A stretch of DNA of 61,619 bases from Actinomycetales bacterium (GCA_018970025.1 JAGWXF010000020.1:1-61619); one strand, 5' to 3'; shown: positions 9,308-18,080, counted from the stretch's first letter. Program-made: numbers and translations. Notes: generated by a model not told the origin, from the sequence alone.

Positions 9308-9523
9308 GTGTCGCAGGCCGTCCGAGCCGAGATGGTGGCATCCGTGCATTCGATCATCGCCGCGGTCGGCGACAGGGTCGTGCCAGGCGAGCCGATCATG
9401 ATCCTGGAGTCCATGAAGATGGAGATCCCGGTGTGCGCCGACGCACCCGGCACGATCACGGAGATCAGCGTGCAGCCGGGGGACGTCGTGCGCGAGGGTG
9501 ACCTGCTGGTCCTGCTGGCATGA
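9308..9523 (+). CDS. Biotin/lipoyl attachment carrier protein (TB7.3-like)
   Basis: A free-standing biotinyl domain of 71 residues with the modification site ESMKMEIP (Lys37) and the usual paired beta-hairpins (AVGDRVVPGEP, SVQPGDVVREGD). The homologue in M. tuberculosis (Rv3221c, TB7.3) is biotinylated and also follows rshA. The partner enzyme is not encoded nearby. The GTG at 9308 is chosen because the domain begins there; the frame runs open further upstream through the rsrA region. The stop overlaps the next gene by ATGA. Confidence 0.88.
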   Translation: MSQAVRAEMVASVHSIIAAVGDRVVPGEPIMILESMKMEIPVCADAPGTITEISVQPGDVVREGDLLVLLA

Positions 9524-9924
9524 GCCCGACCGCACCGGGCCCGGCGCCCGGGATGCATGCCACGGTCGTGCAGGTGGTGGGGCGGGCGGATACCGCCAGG
9601 GCCCTCGGCAGCGGCGAGGTCGATGCCCTGGCAACGCCCCGCCTGATCGCCTGGCTGGAGGAGGCAACCTGCCTGGCCCTGGCCGATGCACTCGATGCGG
9701 GCCAGACATCGGTGGGCATCGCAATCGACATCACGCACGTGCGTGCATCGCCGGTGGGAGCCACCATCGAGTGCCGGGCATCGGTGCGCTCGGTCGACGG
9801 GTCCAGGGTGTGCTTCGCCGTGCTGGCTGAGCAGGATGGCCGGGTGGTCGCCCAGGGCGAGGTGACCCGAGCCGTGGTCGATCGCGCAGCGTTCGACGCC
9901 CGCCTCGGCGGCGTGCGCGGCTGA
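9520..9924 (+). CDS. FlK-type hotdog thioesterase
   Basis: 134-residue single hotdog protein resembling the fluoroacetyl-CoA thioesterase FlK group. Visible signatures are the N-terminal beta strand with TPRLIAWLEEATCLA and the IDITHVRASPVGATIECRA stretch typical of this fold. It probably hydrolyses an acyl-CoA, substrate unknown. It overlaps the biotin carrier gene by ATGA and so closes the sigR-rsrA-carrier-thioesterase run. It is convergent with the ThDP enzyme gene, six bases apart. Confidence 0.82.
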   Translation: MSPTAPGPAPGMHATVVQVVGRADTARALGSGEVDALATPRLIAWLEEATCLALADALDAGQTSVGIAIDITHVRASPVGATIECRASVRSVDGSRVCFAVLAEQDGRVVAQGEVTRAVVDRAAFDARLGGVRG

Positions 9925-9930
9925 CCTCGA

Positions 9931-11646
9931 CTAGATGCCGGTCGTGCTGCGCGGGTAGGCGGCCTGGGGGTCGGTCATCACGTTCACCACGGATGGAACC
10001 CCGCTGGCCATCGCGCGGTCGATCGCCGGGCCGATTGCCGCAGGATCCTCGACCAGCTCCCCGGCACAGCCCAGGGATGCCGCGATCAGGTCGAACCGGG
10101 TTGCGGGCAGGTCGGCGATCACGTCGTAGCCGTACAGGAAGCGCATCGGATGGCGCTCCAGCGCCCAGCCGGCGTTGTTGCCGATGATGATCACGACGGG
10201 CAGGCCGTGGCGCATGAGCGTCTCGACGTCCATGAACGAGAACCCGGCGGCGCCGTCCCCCATGAGCAGGAAGACCGGGGCATCGGGGTGGGCGATACGG
10301 GCCGCCATGGCGTAGCCGGGGCCCGTCCCGAGGGCACCGTACGGCCCTGGATCGAGCCATCGTCCGGGCTGCTGCGGCTCGATGTACTTGCCGGCGAAGG
10401 AGACGAAGTCGCCCCCGTCGCCGATCACGATGCTGTCGGGGGTCAGGCGTGCCATGAGCTCGCCGATGATGCGGGCGGGGTGGATCGGCCGGGCGTCACT
10501 GCGCAGCAGCGCGGCGTCCTTCGCCCGGCTGGCCGAGGTCGCGTCCTGCAGGGACGCGGCCCACTGCGCGTCAGGAGTGCGTCGGCTCGCGAGCACGCGC
10601 TCGGTCAGCCCGTCGAGGATCGCCGCGATGCTCCCTGCCAGCGCGATCGCGCAGGTCGGCGCTGACGTCACCGCCGACGGACTGTCGACCACGTGGATCA
10701 CCGTCGCCGCAGGATCGCCGAAGACCCCGTAGCCCAGCCGGAAGTCCAGGGGCGTCCCGACGACGATCACCAGGTCGGCCCCGGCGAAGGCTGCCGCCCG
10801 GGCCCGCGTCACCAGCAGCGGATGATCCGGCGGGAGCACGCCGCGGCCCATGCCGTTGGCGATCACCGGGATGCCAGACTCCTCGGCGAGCCGCCGGGCA
10901 GACTCGACGGCCGCGTCCATCCAGGTGTCGCTGCCCAGGACGAGCACGGGATGCCGGGCGGCGGTGATCGCCGCCGCGGCGCGGTCGATCGCTTCGGTGT
11001 CGATCTCTGCATGCGTCGGCTCGATCGCGGCCAGTCCCTCGGCGGGCAGGTCGGCCCAGCTGAACAGGACATCCATGGGGACGTCCAGGAAGACCGGGCC
11101 ACGATGCGGCTGGGAGGCTAGGGCGAAGGCATCGCGGGTTCGCAGCCCGATCTCGGCCGTGTCATGGATGGTCGATGCCTGCTTGGTGACCGGCGCCAGG
11201 ATCGGCGGATGATCGAGCTCCTGCAGGGCGCCGGAGCCCCAGCGCGCGTCAGGCGAGCGGCCGCCGATGACGACCAGCGGCGAGCCATTGAAGAAGGCGC
11301 CGGTGATTGCGGTCACCCCATTGGTGACCCCGGGCCCTGCGGTGAGCACGGCCAGCCCCGGTCGCCTGGTCAGCTTGCCCATCGCCTCAGCGGCGAACAC
11401 CGCGGTCTGCTCATGGCGCACGTCGACGAGACGCACAACGCCCTGCCGTTCGGCGGCCCGTGGGTCACCGGCGGCCAGGACCGCATCCTTGCCGCCGACG
11501 GCCGCGTCGTACACGGGGAAGACGTGGGCGCCGCTGAGCGTGAAGCAGGTGCGCACGTCGAAGGCTGCCGCCGCCTCGATCGCGTGGGTGCCGCCGTGCG
11601 CTGTTCGAGGCGCGGGCTGCGGGGCCGTCGTGTCCTGGTCGTCCAT
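9931..11646 (-). CDS. Thiamine-diphosphate-dependent enzyme (acetolactate synthase/oxalyl-CoA decarboxylase-like)
   Basis: 571 residues with the three-domain architecture of ThDP enzymes: an N-terminal pyrimidine-binding domain with the catalytic Glu in VRHEQTAVF, a central Rossmann-like domain, and a C-terminal pyrophosphate domain with GDG (LLMGDGAAGFS) followed by NN in IIGNNAGW. Candidate roles are acetolactate synthase-like or 2-hydroxyacyl-CoA lyase/oxalyl-CoA decarboxylase-like. There is no small regulatory subunit gene beside it, which argues against a biosynthetic IlvB. The start has TAGCGT six bases upstream (leaderless). Confidence 0.85.
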   Translation of the reverse strand: MDDQDTTAPQPAPRTAHGGTHAIEAAAAFDVRTCFTLSGAHVFPVYDAAVGGKDAVLAAGDPRAAERQGVVRLVDVRHEQTAVFAAEAMGKLTRRPGLAVLTAGPGVTNGVTAITGAFFNGSPLVVIGGRSPDARWGSGALQELDHPPILAPVTKQASTIHDTAEIGLRTRDAFALASQPHRGPVFLDVPMDVLFSWADLPAEGLAAIEPTHAEIDTEAIDRAAAAITAARHPVLVLGSDTWMDAAVESARRLAEESGIPVIANGMGRGVLPPDHPLLVTRARAAAFAGADLVIVVGTPLDFRLGYGVFGDPAATVIHVVDSPSAVTSAPTCAIALAGSIAAILDGLTERVLASRRTPDAQWAASLQDATSASRAKDAALLRSDARPIHPARIIGELMARLTPDSIVIGDGGDFVSFAGKYIEPQQPGRWLDPGPYGALGTGPGYAMAARIAHPDAPVFLLMGDGAAGFSFMDVETLMRHGLPVVIIIGNNAGWALERHPMRFLYGYDVIADLPATRFDLIAASLGCAGELVEDPAAIGPAIDRAMASGVPSVVNVMTDPQAAYPRSTTGI

Positions 11647-11684
11647 GGCCCGACGCTACTCGCCCTGCCGTAGGCTCCAGCGCC

Positions 11685-13088
11685 GTGGCGATGTGGGACC
11701 GCATAGCGCAGGAGCGAACTGACCTCACCGCACCGGAGCGAGCGGCCCTCGGCCGGGTGATCGCCCAGTGGTCGCTCATCGCCGACCTCGGCCTGGGCGA
11801 CCTGGTCATGTGGCTGCCGACGTGGAACGAGGCGGGCCTGATCGCGGCGGCGCTGGTGCGTCCCACGACCGCGCCGACGAGCGTCCCGGAGGACATCGTC
11901 GGCACCTTCCTGCCCAAGGGGCGGGAGCGCGACCTGGACCAGGCCCTGGCCTTCGGCCGAGTCGTCGGCGAGGCCTACCCGATCCTGCTCGGCGACCGGG
12001 TGATCGCGGTCGTCGCGCGGCATGTGTCGGCACTGCCCCGGGTGGCCGGGCAGCTGGAGGAGGTCTACCTGCAGACCGCCGCCGACCTGCTCGGCATGCT
12101 GGTCGTCGGCGCCTTCCCGTCCGAGGATCTCGTGGAGGCAGGCGCGCAGGCGCCTCGAGTCGGCGATGGCCTCATCCGCCTGTCGGCCGACGGGGTGGTG
12201 GAGTATGCCAGCCCGAATGCCACCAGTGCCCTGCGCCGCCTGGGCATGGCCACGGCGGTGCTCGGCCTGGAGTTCGCCTCACTGGTCACCCGCCTGTCGC
12301 ACCGCCAGGGACCGGTCGATGAGGGGCTATCGGCCATCGCCCGTGGACGGGCAGCGGGCTGCGCCGATCTCGGCAACGCCCAGGCCACCGTGCAGGTCCA
12401 GGGCATCCCGCTGGCTGCTGGCGATCAGCACATCGGTGCGCTCATCCTGGTGCGGGATGTCACCGACCTGCGGCATCGCGAGGCCGCGCTGCTGTCCAAG
12501 GACGCGACGATCCGGGAGATCCATCACCGGGTGAAGAACAACCTGCAGACGGTGGCGGCCCTGCTGCGGCTGCAGGCTCGCCGGGCCAGCAATGCCGATG
12601 CGAAGGCAGCCCTGGGGGAGGCGGAGCTGCGGGTGGGATCGATCGCCCTGGTGCACGAGACGATGTCGCGGCAGCCTGGCGATGACGTCGCCTTTGACGA
12701 CATCGTCGACCGCATCATCGCGCTGGTCCGCGAGCTCGCACCCGTATACGCCGATCCGCCGGCTGCGCTGCAACGGGCTGGCTCGGCCGGGCTGTTGCCC
12801 GGAGACGTCGCCACCCCGCTGGCCATGTGCGTCTCCGAGCTGCTGCACAATGCCGTGGAGCATGCGCGGGCGCGGCAGATCGAGGTTCGGCTAGCCTCAG
12901 CCGGCGGTGAGGTCACCGTCCAGGTTGTCGATGACGGCACTGGCCTGCCCGCTGGCTTCGACGAGCAATCGACCGGGCTGGGCCTGCAGATCGTGCAGTC
13001 GCTCGTGGCCGGAGAGCTGCGGGGCTCGTTCCAGATCTCAGCCAATCAGGGTTCGGGGACGACGGCCACGATCCGACTGGCGATATAG
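11685..13088 (+). CDS. pdtaS: Sensor histidine kinase PdtaS
   Basis: Soluble two-component kinase, 467 residues: an N-terminal GAF-like domain (about 1-145), a PAS-like domain (about 160-262), then a HisKA_2 dimerisation helix with EIHHRVKNNLQTVAALLRL (phospho-acceptor His at 280/281) and an HATPase_c domain with ELLHNAVEHA and DDGTGLPAGF. In mycobacteria the partner is the RNA-binding antiterminator PdtaR, which is not in this window. It is convergent with whiB1, as in M. tuberculosis (Rv3220c/Rv3219). The GTG start has a TAGGCT hexamer eight bases upstream; ATG at 11691 is an alternative. Confidence 0.94.
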   Translation: MAMWDRIAQERTDLTAPERAALGRVIAQWSLIADLGLGDLVMWLPTWNEAGLIAAALVRPTTAPTSVPEDIVGTFLPKGRERDLDQALAFGRVVGEAYPILLGDRVIAVVARHVSALPRVAGQLEEVYLQTAADLLGMLVVGAFPSEDLVEAGAQAPRVGDGLIRLSADGVVEYASPNATSALRRLGMATAVLGLEFASLVTRLSHRQGPVDEGLSAIARGRAAGCADLGNAQATVQVQGIPLAAGDQHIGALILVRDVTDLRHREAALLSKDATIREIHHRVKNNLQTVAALLRLQARRASNADAKAALGEAELRVGSIALVHETMSRQPGDDVAFDDIVDRIIALVRELAPVYADPPAALQRAGSAGLLPGDVATPLAMCVSELLHNAVEHARARQIEVRLASAGGEVTVQVVDDGTGLPAGFDEQSTGLGLQIVQSLVAGELRGSFQISANQGSGTTATIRLAI

Positions 13089-13098
13089 GGAGTGGAGC

Positions 13099-13353
13099 TC
13101 AGACCTGGCTGCGGGCCCGGAGTCGGGCATTGCGGCGCTTGAGGGCTCGGCGCTCGTCCTCGCTCAGCCCGCCCCAGACCCCGGCGTCCTGGCCGGTCTC
13201 CAGTGCCCATCGCAGGCACTCGTCGACGACCGCGCAACGACGGCAGACCGCCTTGGCCTCCTCGATCTGGACCAGGGCTGGTCCGGTGTTGCCGATCGGG
13301 AAGAACAGCTCAGGGTCTTCGTCACGGCAGGCAGCCTCATGGCGCCAGTCCAT
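13099..13353 (-). CDS. whiB1: WhiB1-type iron-sulfur regulator
   Basis: 84 residues. The four [4Fe-4S] ligands are Cys9, Cys37, Cys40 and Cys46, the same numbering as M. tuberculosis WhiB1. The GVWGGLSEDER turn and a basic C-terminal tail (ALKRRNARLRAR) follow. WhiB1 is a nitric-oxide-sensitive partner of the primary sigma factor that represses or modulates transcription. A CRP-like palindrome lies 42-57 bases upstream of the start; whiB1 in M. tuberculosis is likewise controlled by CRP. Convergent with pdtaS. Confidence 0.95.
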   Translation of the reverse strand: MDWRHEAACRDEDPELFFPIGNTGPALVQIEEAKAVCRRCAVVDECLRWALETGQDAGVWGGLSEDERRALKRRNARLRARSQV

Positions 13354-13394
13354 GCGGTCTCAACTCCATCTGGTTTGCCGGCAGGCCCGGCGTT

Positions 13395-13410
13395 CGTGAA
13401 TGCTTTCACG
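13395..13410. promoter_or_regulatory. CRP-like palindrome in the whiB1 promoter region
   Basis: CGTGA-N6-TCACG, a perfect inverted repeat around the GTGA/TCAC core of CRP/GlxR sites, 42 bases upstream of the whiB1 start. The 277-base gap 13354-13630 holds two further palindromes, CTGTG-N7-CACAG at 13431-13447 and GTTTACGTAAAC at 13580-13591, in an unusually AT-rich stretch (about 13560-13600), but no gene. Confidence 0.55.
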
Positions 13411-13579
13411 TGCCAGGTGACTGATCCGGGCTGTGACGAATGCACAGAAGGATCAGCACGCCGGTCGCTCAGCAGCGGTCGGGAATAGGTTCGCATGGCT
13501 TGCGCCTCGCCACAAGCAGAACGCACGAGATTCAGCAGGGATTCATTGTCACCTTGGTCACATCTGTAACAATTGTCAG

Positions 13580-13591
13580 GTTTACGTAAAC
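13580..13591. promoter_or_regulatory. 12-bp perfect palindrome in AT-rich whiB1 upstream region
   Basis: GTTTACGTAAAC is self-complementary and flanked by two CAATTG-type hexamers (near 13570 and 13591). It may be an operator or part of a distal whiB1 promoter; no regulator is identified. Confidence 0.3.
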
Positions 13592-13630
13592 AATTGCGTG
13601 TTGGGCTGCTCCATCGGGACTTCGGGATCG

Positions 13631-14551
13631 CTAGCACAGGATCCGAAGCGCCTGGGGAACCGCCTGGAAGTCGGCCTGCATCACCTCGCCGACCCCCTCG
13701 CCGTCGATCTGCATCGCCACGGGCCGGCTGGCCGTCACGCTGAACTCCGTCTGGTCATGCCACAGCACTGACCGCGCTGACGATCCGGCCCGCCGCCGCA
13801 GGACCATCCGCCCCACCGCCGTGGCCGTGCTGGCCGGATCCATCCGGCGCAGGGCGAAGACATCCAGGCCGGTGTCGAAGGATGCGGCCGGGCACGGGTC
13901 GATCGCGAGGGCGCCGAAATACGTCCACGGCGAGGTGTTCTGGACGATCGCGAAGCTCACCGTCTCCGGCTGGCTTCCGGGCCTGCTGAGCTGCAGCGTC
14001 GGCTGGCGATGCTCCGGGCGCCCGATGAGGGCCGCGGTGGTGGTGGCCAGATAGCGAAGCGGCGTGGCCCGGTGCCCGGCGCGCCGCTGCTGCTCCATCG
14101 AGGCGATGACCTCGGCATCGATGCCGAGGCCGGCATTGGAGGCGAAGTACCGGCCGTTCGCCCGGCCCAGTCCAATGGTCCGGATCCGGCCCAGCCTGAT
14201 GGCGTCCAGCAGCTGCCCGGTCGCTGCCACGGCGTCAGGAGCCAGGCCCAGGGCCCGGGCGAAGACATTGCCGCTGCCGCCGGGCACCGTGGCGAGCATC
14301 GGCACCAGGGGACCAGGCCCATCGGCCAGCAGGCCGTTGATCACCTCGTTCACCACCCCGTCGCCGCCGAGGGTGATGACGACGTCCATGCCGTCCCGGC
14401 GCGCCCGGTCAGCGAGCTCGGTGGCATGCCCCCGGTAGGCGGTCGTCTCGACCGCGAGGTCCACCTCGCGAGCGAAGGCGGCGACCAGGACCTCCGTCAC
14501 TCGCGGAGAGGTGGTGGTGGCCCGGGGATTGACCACCAGCATGCCTCGCAC
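13631..14551 (-). CDS. Diacylglycerol/lipid kinase family protein (DagK/YegS-like)
   Basis: 306 residues. Contains the nucleotide loop TLGGDGVVNEVINGLL and the PGGSGNVFARALGL motif of the diacylglycerol/sphingosine kinase catalytic domain. It probably phosphorylates a lipid such as diacylglycerol or a phosphatidylinositol-mannoside precursor at the membrane; the exact substrate is unknown. The GTG start has TATCGT six bases upstream (leaderless). It reads toward whiB1 with a 277-base gap, so it is probably a separate transcript. Confidence 0.9.
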   Translation of the reverse strand: MRGMLVVNPRATTTSPRVTEVLVAAFAREVDLAVETTAYRGHATELADRARRDGMDVVITLGGDGVVNEVINGLLADGPGPLVPMLATVPGGSGNVFARALGLAPDAVAATGQLLDAIRLGRIRTIGLGRANGRYFASNAGLGIDAEVIASMEQQRRAGHRATPLRYLATTTAALIGRPEHRQPTLQLSRPGSQPETVSFAIVQNTSPWTYFGALAIDPCPAASFDTGLDVFALRRMDPASTATAVGRMVLRRRAGSSARSVLWHDQTEFSVTASRPVAMQIDGEGVGEVMQADFQAVPQALRILC

Positions 14552-14604
14552 GACGACACGATAGGCGAATGGCCGGTCGCATGCCGCACGCCTATGGTGG
14601 TGCC

Positions 14605-15018
14605 ATGCGAGCGCCCGGTCGTCCGTTCGCGATCCTTGCCGGGGTCGCTGCGATCGAGGGGCTGGTGCTCGCAGGCTACGCCGGGTTCGATCTGGTCAGC
14701 GTCGTCCGCTACGGGATCCAGGGGCCGAGCGCGGTGTCGAATCCACCCGCGGTCACCCTGCAGATCCTCATCTTCGCCCTCTTCGGTGCCGGGCTGCTGC
14801 TCGTGGCCAGCGGCTGGTGGCGCATGCGCCGCTGGGCCCGTGCTCCCTTCCTGCTGGTCCAGCTGCTCGCCCTGGTGGTCGGCGTGCCGCTGGCCCAGGC
14901 GAGCGGGTCCGTCGAGCGGATCACCGGGGTCGCGACGGTCGCCGTCGCTGTCGCGGGAGCAGTCATCGCGCTGCTCCCGGCGGTGAGCCGGGAGTTGGGG
15001 GCAGACACCCGGGCCTAG
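14605..15018 (+). CDS. Four-helix integral membrane protein, function unknown
   Basis: 137 residues from the ATG at 14605 with about four hydrophobic segments (near 7-25, 50-68, 77-92 and 103-122). Family not recognised; similar small proteins are common beside lipid kinase genes in actinobacteria. The start is fixed by TATGGT at 14593-14598, six bases upstream. An in-frame ATG at 14569 is less likely. It overlaps the 3' end of the sigma factor gene by four bases, tail to tail. Confidence 0.72.
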   Translation: MRAPGRPFAILAGVAAIEGLVLAGYAGFDLVSVVRYGIQGPSAVSNPPAVTLQILIFALFGAGLLLVASGWWRMRRWARAPFLLVQLLALVVGVPLAQASGSVERITGVATVAVAVAGAVIALLPAVSRELGADTRA

Positions 15019-15821
15019 TCGAAGCCGGCGCGGCGCAGTCGCTCCTGTGCCCGCGCTCGCATCCGGTGGACGCTCATCTGCGACGTGCCCATCTGCGCCG
15101 CTGCCTGGGCCTGGGTCAGTCCCTCGACGGTCGTCAGGAGCAGCGCCTGTCGTTCCTGATCGGGCAGGTCGCGAATCGCCTCGATCACGTCCAGTCGCTC
15201 GGCGGCATGCTCGAGCCGGTCGTCCGGCGACCCGAGTCCGTCCGCCAGGGTCGCCCCATCGCCGATCGGGGCATCGAGCGGCAGAAGCGCCCGTGCCTGC
15301 GCGGCATCCATCGCCTCCAGGACGTCCTCCTGCGACAGGTGCAGGGTGTCGGCGATCTGGCGCACGGTGGGAGCCGAGCCGGTCGCACGAGTGGCCTCCT
15401 CGATCACCCGGCTGACGGCCGCGATGTGCTCCTTCACCCGGCGGGAGACCCGCAGCGACCACGTCTGGTCGCGGAAGTGCTGCTGGATCGAGCCCAGGAT
15501 CGTGGCGAAGGCGTAGGTGCCGAACTCGCTGCCGCGATCGGCGTCGAATCCGTCGATTGCCTTCAGCAGGCCGATCATGCCGACCTGGACGAGGTCTTCC
15601 TGCGGCTCGCCCCGGTCGCGGAACTTGCGGGCGATGAACTCCACCAGGCCCCGGTGCAGGGTGACCAGTTCCTCGCGCGCCTCCTCCCGGGCACGTGCCT
15701 CACCGCGAGCAGCCTGCGCCAGCAGGATCCTCGCCCTTGCCTCGCGGGACGCGCGATCGCAGGACGGGTCGGCGGGGTCGGCCGCACCTGCCGCCTCGCG
15801 GCCTGCGAGGTTCACCGTCAT
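15015..15821 (-). CDS. SigF/SigB-type alternative sigma factor
   Basis: 268-residue group 3 sigma factor of the SigB/SigF family. Region 2 reads EDLVQVGMIGLLKAIDGFD, then FGTYAFATILGSIQQHFRD; region 3 (SRRVKEHIAAVSRVIEEAT) and region 4 (GLTQAQAAAQMGTSQMSVHR) follow. It would direct general-stress or developmental genes. It lies 15 bases downstream of an RsbW-type kinase gene on the same strand, the usual antagonist-sigma arrangement. An N-terminal Ala/Arg-rich stretch of about 35 residues precedes region 2. Confidence 0.93.
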   Translation of the reverse strand: MTVNLAGREAAGAADPADPSCDRASREARARILLAQAARGEARAREEAREELVTLHRGLVEFIARKFRDRGEPQEDLVQVGMIGLLKAIDGFDADRGSEFGTYAFATILGSIQQHFRDQTWSLRVSRRVKEHIAAVSRVIEEATRATGSAPTVRQIADTLHLSQEDVLEAMDAAQARALLPLDAPIGDGATLADGLGSPDDRLEHAAERLDVIEAIRDLPDQERQALLLTTVEGLTQAQAAAQMGTSQMSVHRMRARAQERLRRAGFD

Positions 15822-15836
15822 CCGAGGTCCGGGTCG

Positions 15837-16211
15837 CTATGCCCGGACCGGCTGCCGGCGCTCGAGCCGTGCCCGGATCGAGACGATGCCGTCGTCCTGG
15901 CCTGCCTCGACGTTCGAGAGCAGGGCACGGATCATGGCCCACCCGAAGCCCTCGGCGTCCGGCACCGCAGGGGCGGGGTACGTCACCACCAGCCCCACCC
16001 CGTCGTCATCCTCGCTGAAGGCGCACGCGATCGGGGCGCCGGATCCGGCATCCACGATGGCACCGGTGACGACCTCGCTCACCGCCAGCCGGAAGTCCTC
16101 CAGCTGGTCGACCGGCAGGTCGGCCCGCGCGGCGATGGCAGCCGCGAGGGTACGGGCCAGGGCGACGTTCTCGGTCTGCGCGGGGAATGACAGGTGCACG
16201 TGCTCGGTCAC
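15837..16211 (-). CDS. RsbW-type anti-sigma factor (GHKL kinase)
   Basis: 124 residues from the GTG at 16211. A degenerate GHKL ATPase fold is visible: helix DFRLAVSEVVTGAIVDAG corresponds to the N-box (Glu retained, the usual Asn replaced by Thr/Gly), and GFGWAMIRALLSNVEA to the G2 region. It presumably holds the following sigma factor inactive. The altered N-box suggests weak or lost ATP binding, so it may act by binding only. The frame is open further upstream, but that part has no protein character. CATACT lies six bases before the start. Confidence 0.78.
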   Translation of the reverse strand: MTEHVHLSFPAQTENVALARTLAAAIAARADLPVDQLEDFRLAVSEVVTGAIVDAGSGAPIACAFSEDDDGVGLVVTYPAPAVPDAEGFGWAMIRALLSNVEAGQDDGIVSIRARLERRQPVRA

Positions 16212-16239
16212 CGGACCAGTATGCGCCGAAATCGTGCCC

Positions 16240-16824
16240 TCAGGGCCGATCCGCGCCGGCCCCGTCGTCCGGCCGATCGTCCGTCCCGTCGCCCGGCCAG
16301 TCGTGCAGCCCACCCGGCTCGTCGGCCTGACCGTCATCACCGCCGGCAAGTGCCCGCAAGGTCGGCCCGGTCACCCGATGGACCGTCCACTCGTCCATCG
16401 GCACGGCGCCGATACTCCGGTAGAACCCCAGGGCCGGCTCATTCCAGTCCAGCACCCACCATTCCAATCGGCCGTAGCCGCGGTCCACGCAGATTCTGGC
16501 CAGCGCTTGCAGGAGGGCCCTGCCGTGGCCCTGGCCGCGTGCCGCCGGGCGCACGTACAGGTCCTCCAGGTAGATCCCGTGCCGGCCCAGCCAGGTGGAG
16601 AAGTTCAGGAAGTACAGGGCGAAGCCGAGGAGGGGCTGGTCGTGCTCGCCCTCGACCACCAGTGCGTACACAGCAGGCGCCGGGCCGAACAGGGCTGATG
16701 CGAGGCCCTCCTGGCTGGCCCGGACCTCATCGGCCGCCCGCTCGTACTCGGCGAGCTCTCGGATCATCTCCAGGATCTGATCGACGTCCTGGACTCTGGC
16801 CGGACGAATGCGACCATCCGTCAC
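16240..16824 (-). CDS. GNAT family N-acetyltransferase (diamine acetyltransferase-like)
   Basis: 194 residues. The acetyl-CoA loop is visible as LYVRPAARGQGHGRALL, preceded by the beta strand YLEDLYV and followed by LEWWVLDWNEPALGFYRSIGA, a pattern shared with spermidine/spermine acetyltransferases. Substrate unproven. A 30-residue acidic tail rich in Gly/Asp follows the domain. The GTG start has a GGAGG just upstream. It heads the likely transcript acetyltransferase - anti-sigma - sigma, with 28 bases to the next gene. Confidence 0.88.
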   Translation of the reverse strand: MTDGRIRPARVQDVDQILEMIRELAEYERAADEVRASQEGLASALFGPAPAVYALVVEGEHDQPLLGFALYFLNFSTWLGRHGIYLEDLYVRPAARGQGHGRALLQALARICVDRGYGRLEWWVLDWNEPALGFYRSIGAVPMDEWTVHRVTGPTLRALAGGDDGQADEPGGLHDWPGDGTDDRPDDGAGADRP

Positions 16825-17069
16825 CTCGGCCTCCGAAGGGCCAGCTGATCGCCTGCCTCGACGTCCAGGGTCATGGATCGAGTCCCCTTCTAGATGCCGT
16901 GCTCATTCTGCGCCTCGCGCATGTCACCGGTGGTTGATCGGGGTAGCGTGCCAGACATATGGGGCACTGCAGACTCGGCCCCGGTCACGCCGTGTCCCTC
17001 CGCTGGCCCGAGTGGCTGTGTCGGCCATATCGAGGGCTCGTATGCTCCCCTGGCTCCTAGACTTCGGTC

Positions 17070-18080
17070 ATGTTCGGTCGTCTGGCAGGACTTGTCCCTG
17101 CGCTGCTGATTGCAAGCACCCTCGCGGCTCCGGCGCATGCCGTGGACATGCCGGGGAGTCCGTGCTCGAATCCTGGTGAAGTGAAGGCCCTCGGCCAAGG
17201 ATCCATCGAATGCGTGAACGGATCCTGGGCCCCCAGCACGAAGATGCCGGGCGGACTGCCGAGCAACCCCGGGGCGGCTGGCGGCAAGACCGCGAAAATC
17301 TTCACTGCACTTGGGCCCGTGGAGTCCCAGGACACCTTCGGGAGCACCGGCAAGCAGGTCGCCGACCCAAGCGCCCTGCGGCTGAAGGACGGAAGGGTCA
17401 GGCTGATCAGCTGGGTCAACCCAGTTGGCCTACGAACGGCCACCAGTACCGACGCATCGGGCACGACCTTCGTCGCCGATGCCACCGTCCCGCTCGCGGT
17501 GATGGGTGGCCAGCCGAGGCTGGTGCGCATTGACGCCTCGACCGTTCGCCTCTTCTATGTCAGTGCCGGGACGATCAGCACGGCCCTGAGCGCCGATCAG
17601 GGTTTGACCTTTGCCGATCAGGGGCCGGTCATCACCACGGCGCAGGCTGGGTTCGAGCCGGGCACCCTCTCGGTGGTCAAGAAGGGGCGTCTCTATCGGG
17701 CCTACTTCTCCAACCTGGAGAAGCCTGGTGAGCGAGCGCCTCGCATCATGAAGACTGCCACGAGCACGGACATGATCCACTGGACCGTCGGGCCGCAGCT
17801 GTCGATTGCCGGATCACACCCATTCGCCCTGATCGACGCGAGGGGAAAGGTCGCCCTCTACTACGCGGCGGATGGCGCTCACGGCTACGGGATCTATGTG
17901 TCGACTTCCAAGGACGGCATCACGTTCGGCGGTACCAAGTACGTCGTTGCCGGAGCAGGTGACCCAGACATCATCATGGCTGGCAAGAGCGCATGGATCA
18001 TGTACTACGGCGCCGAGGTATCCCCATCGACCGGCTTTGGAGTGTTCGCCGCGAAGTCGATTGGCGACGTCATCCCATAG
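17070..18080 (+). CDS. Secreted beta-propeller protein (sialidase/GH43-like fold)
   Basis: 336 residues. A signal peptide covers residues 1-24 (MFGRLAGLVPALL..., cleavage after PAHA). The rest is repeated blade-like segments with recurring S-TS-DG-TF patterns (RTATSTDASGTTF, TALSADQGLTFA, KTATSTDMIHWT, YVSTSKDGITFGG), typical of five-bladed sialidase or glycoside hydrolase family 43 folds. No catalytic set is evident, so an enzyme role is not claimed. The gap before it (16825-17069) holds only promoter-like sequence; TAGACT lies six bases before the ATG (leaderless). Confidence 0.8.
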   Translation: MFGRLAGLVPALLIASTLAAPAHAVDMPGSPCSNPGEVKALGQGSIECVNGSWAPSTKMPGGLPSNPGAAGGKTAKIFTALGPVESQDTFGSTGKQVADPSALRLKDGRVRLISWVNPVGLRTATSTDASGTTFVADATVPLAVMGGQPRLVRIDASTVRLFYVSAGTISTALSADQGLTFADQGPVITTAQAGFEPGTLSVVKKGRLYRAYFSNLEKPGERAPRIMKTATSTDMIHWTVGPQLSIAGSHPFALIDARGKVALYYAADGAHGYGIYVSTSKDGITFGGTKYVVAGAGDPDIIMAGKSAWIMYYGAEVSPSTGFGVFAAKSIGDVIP

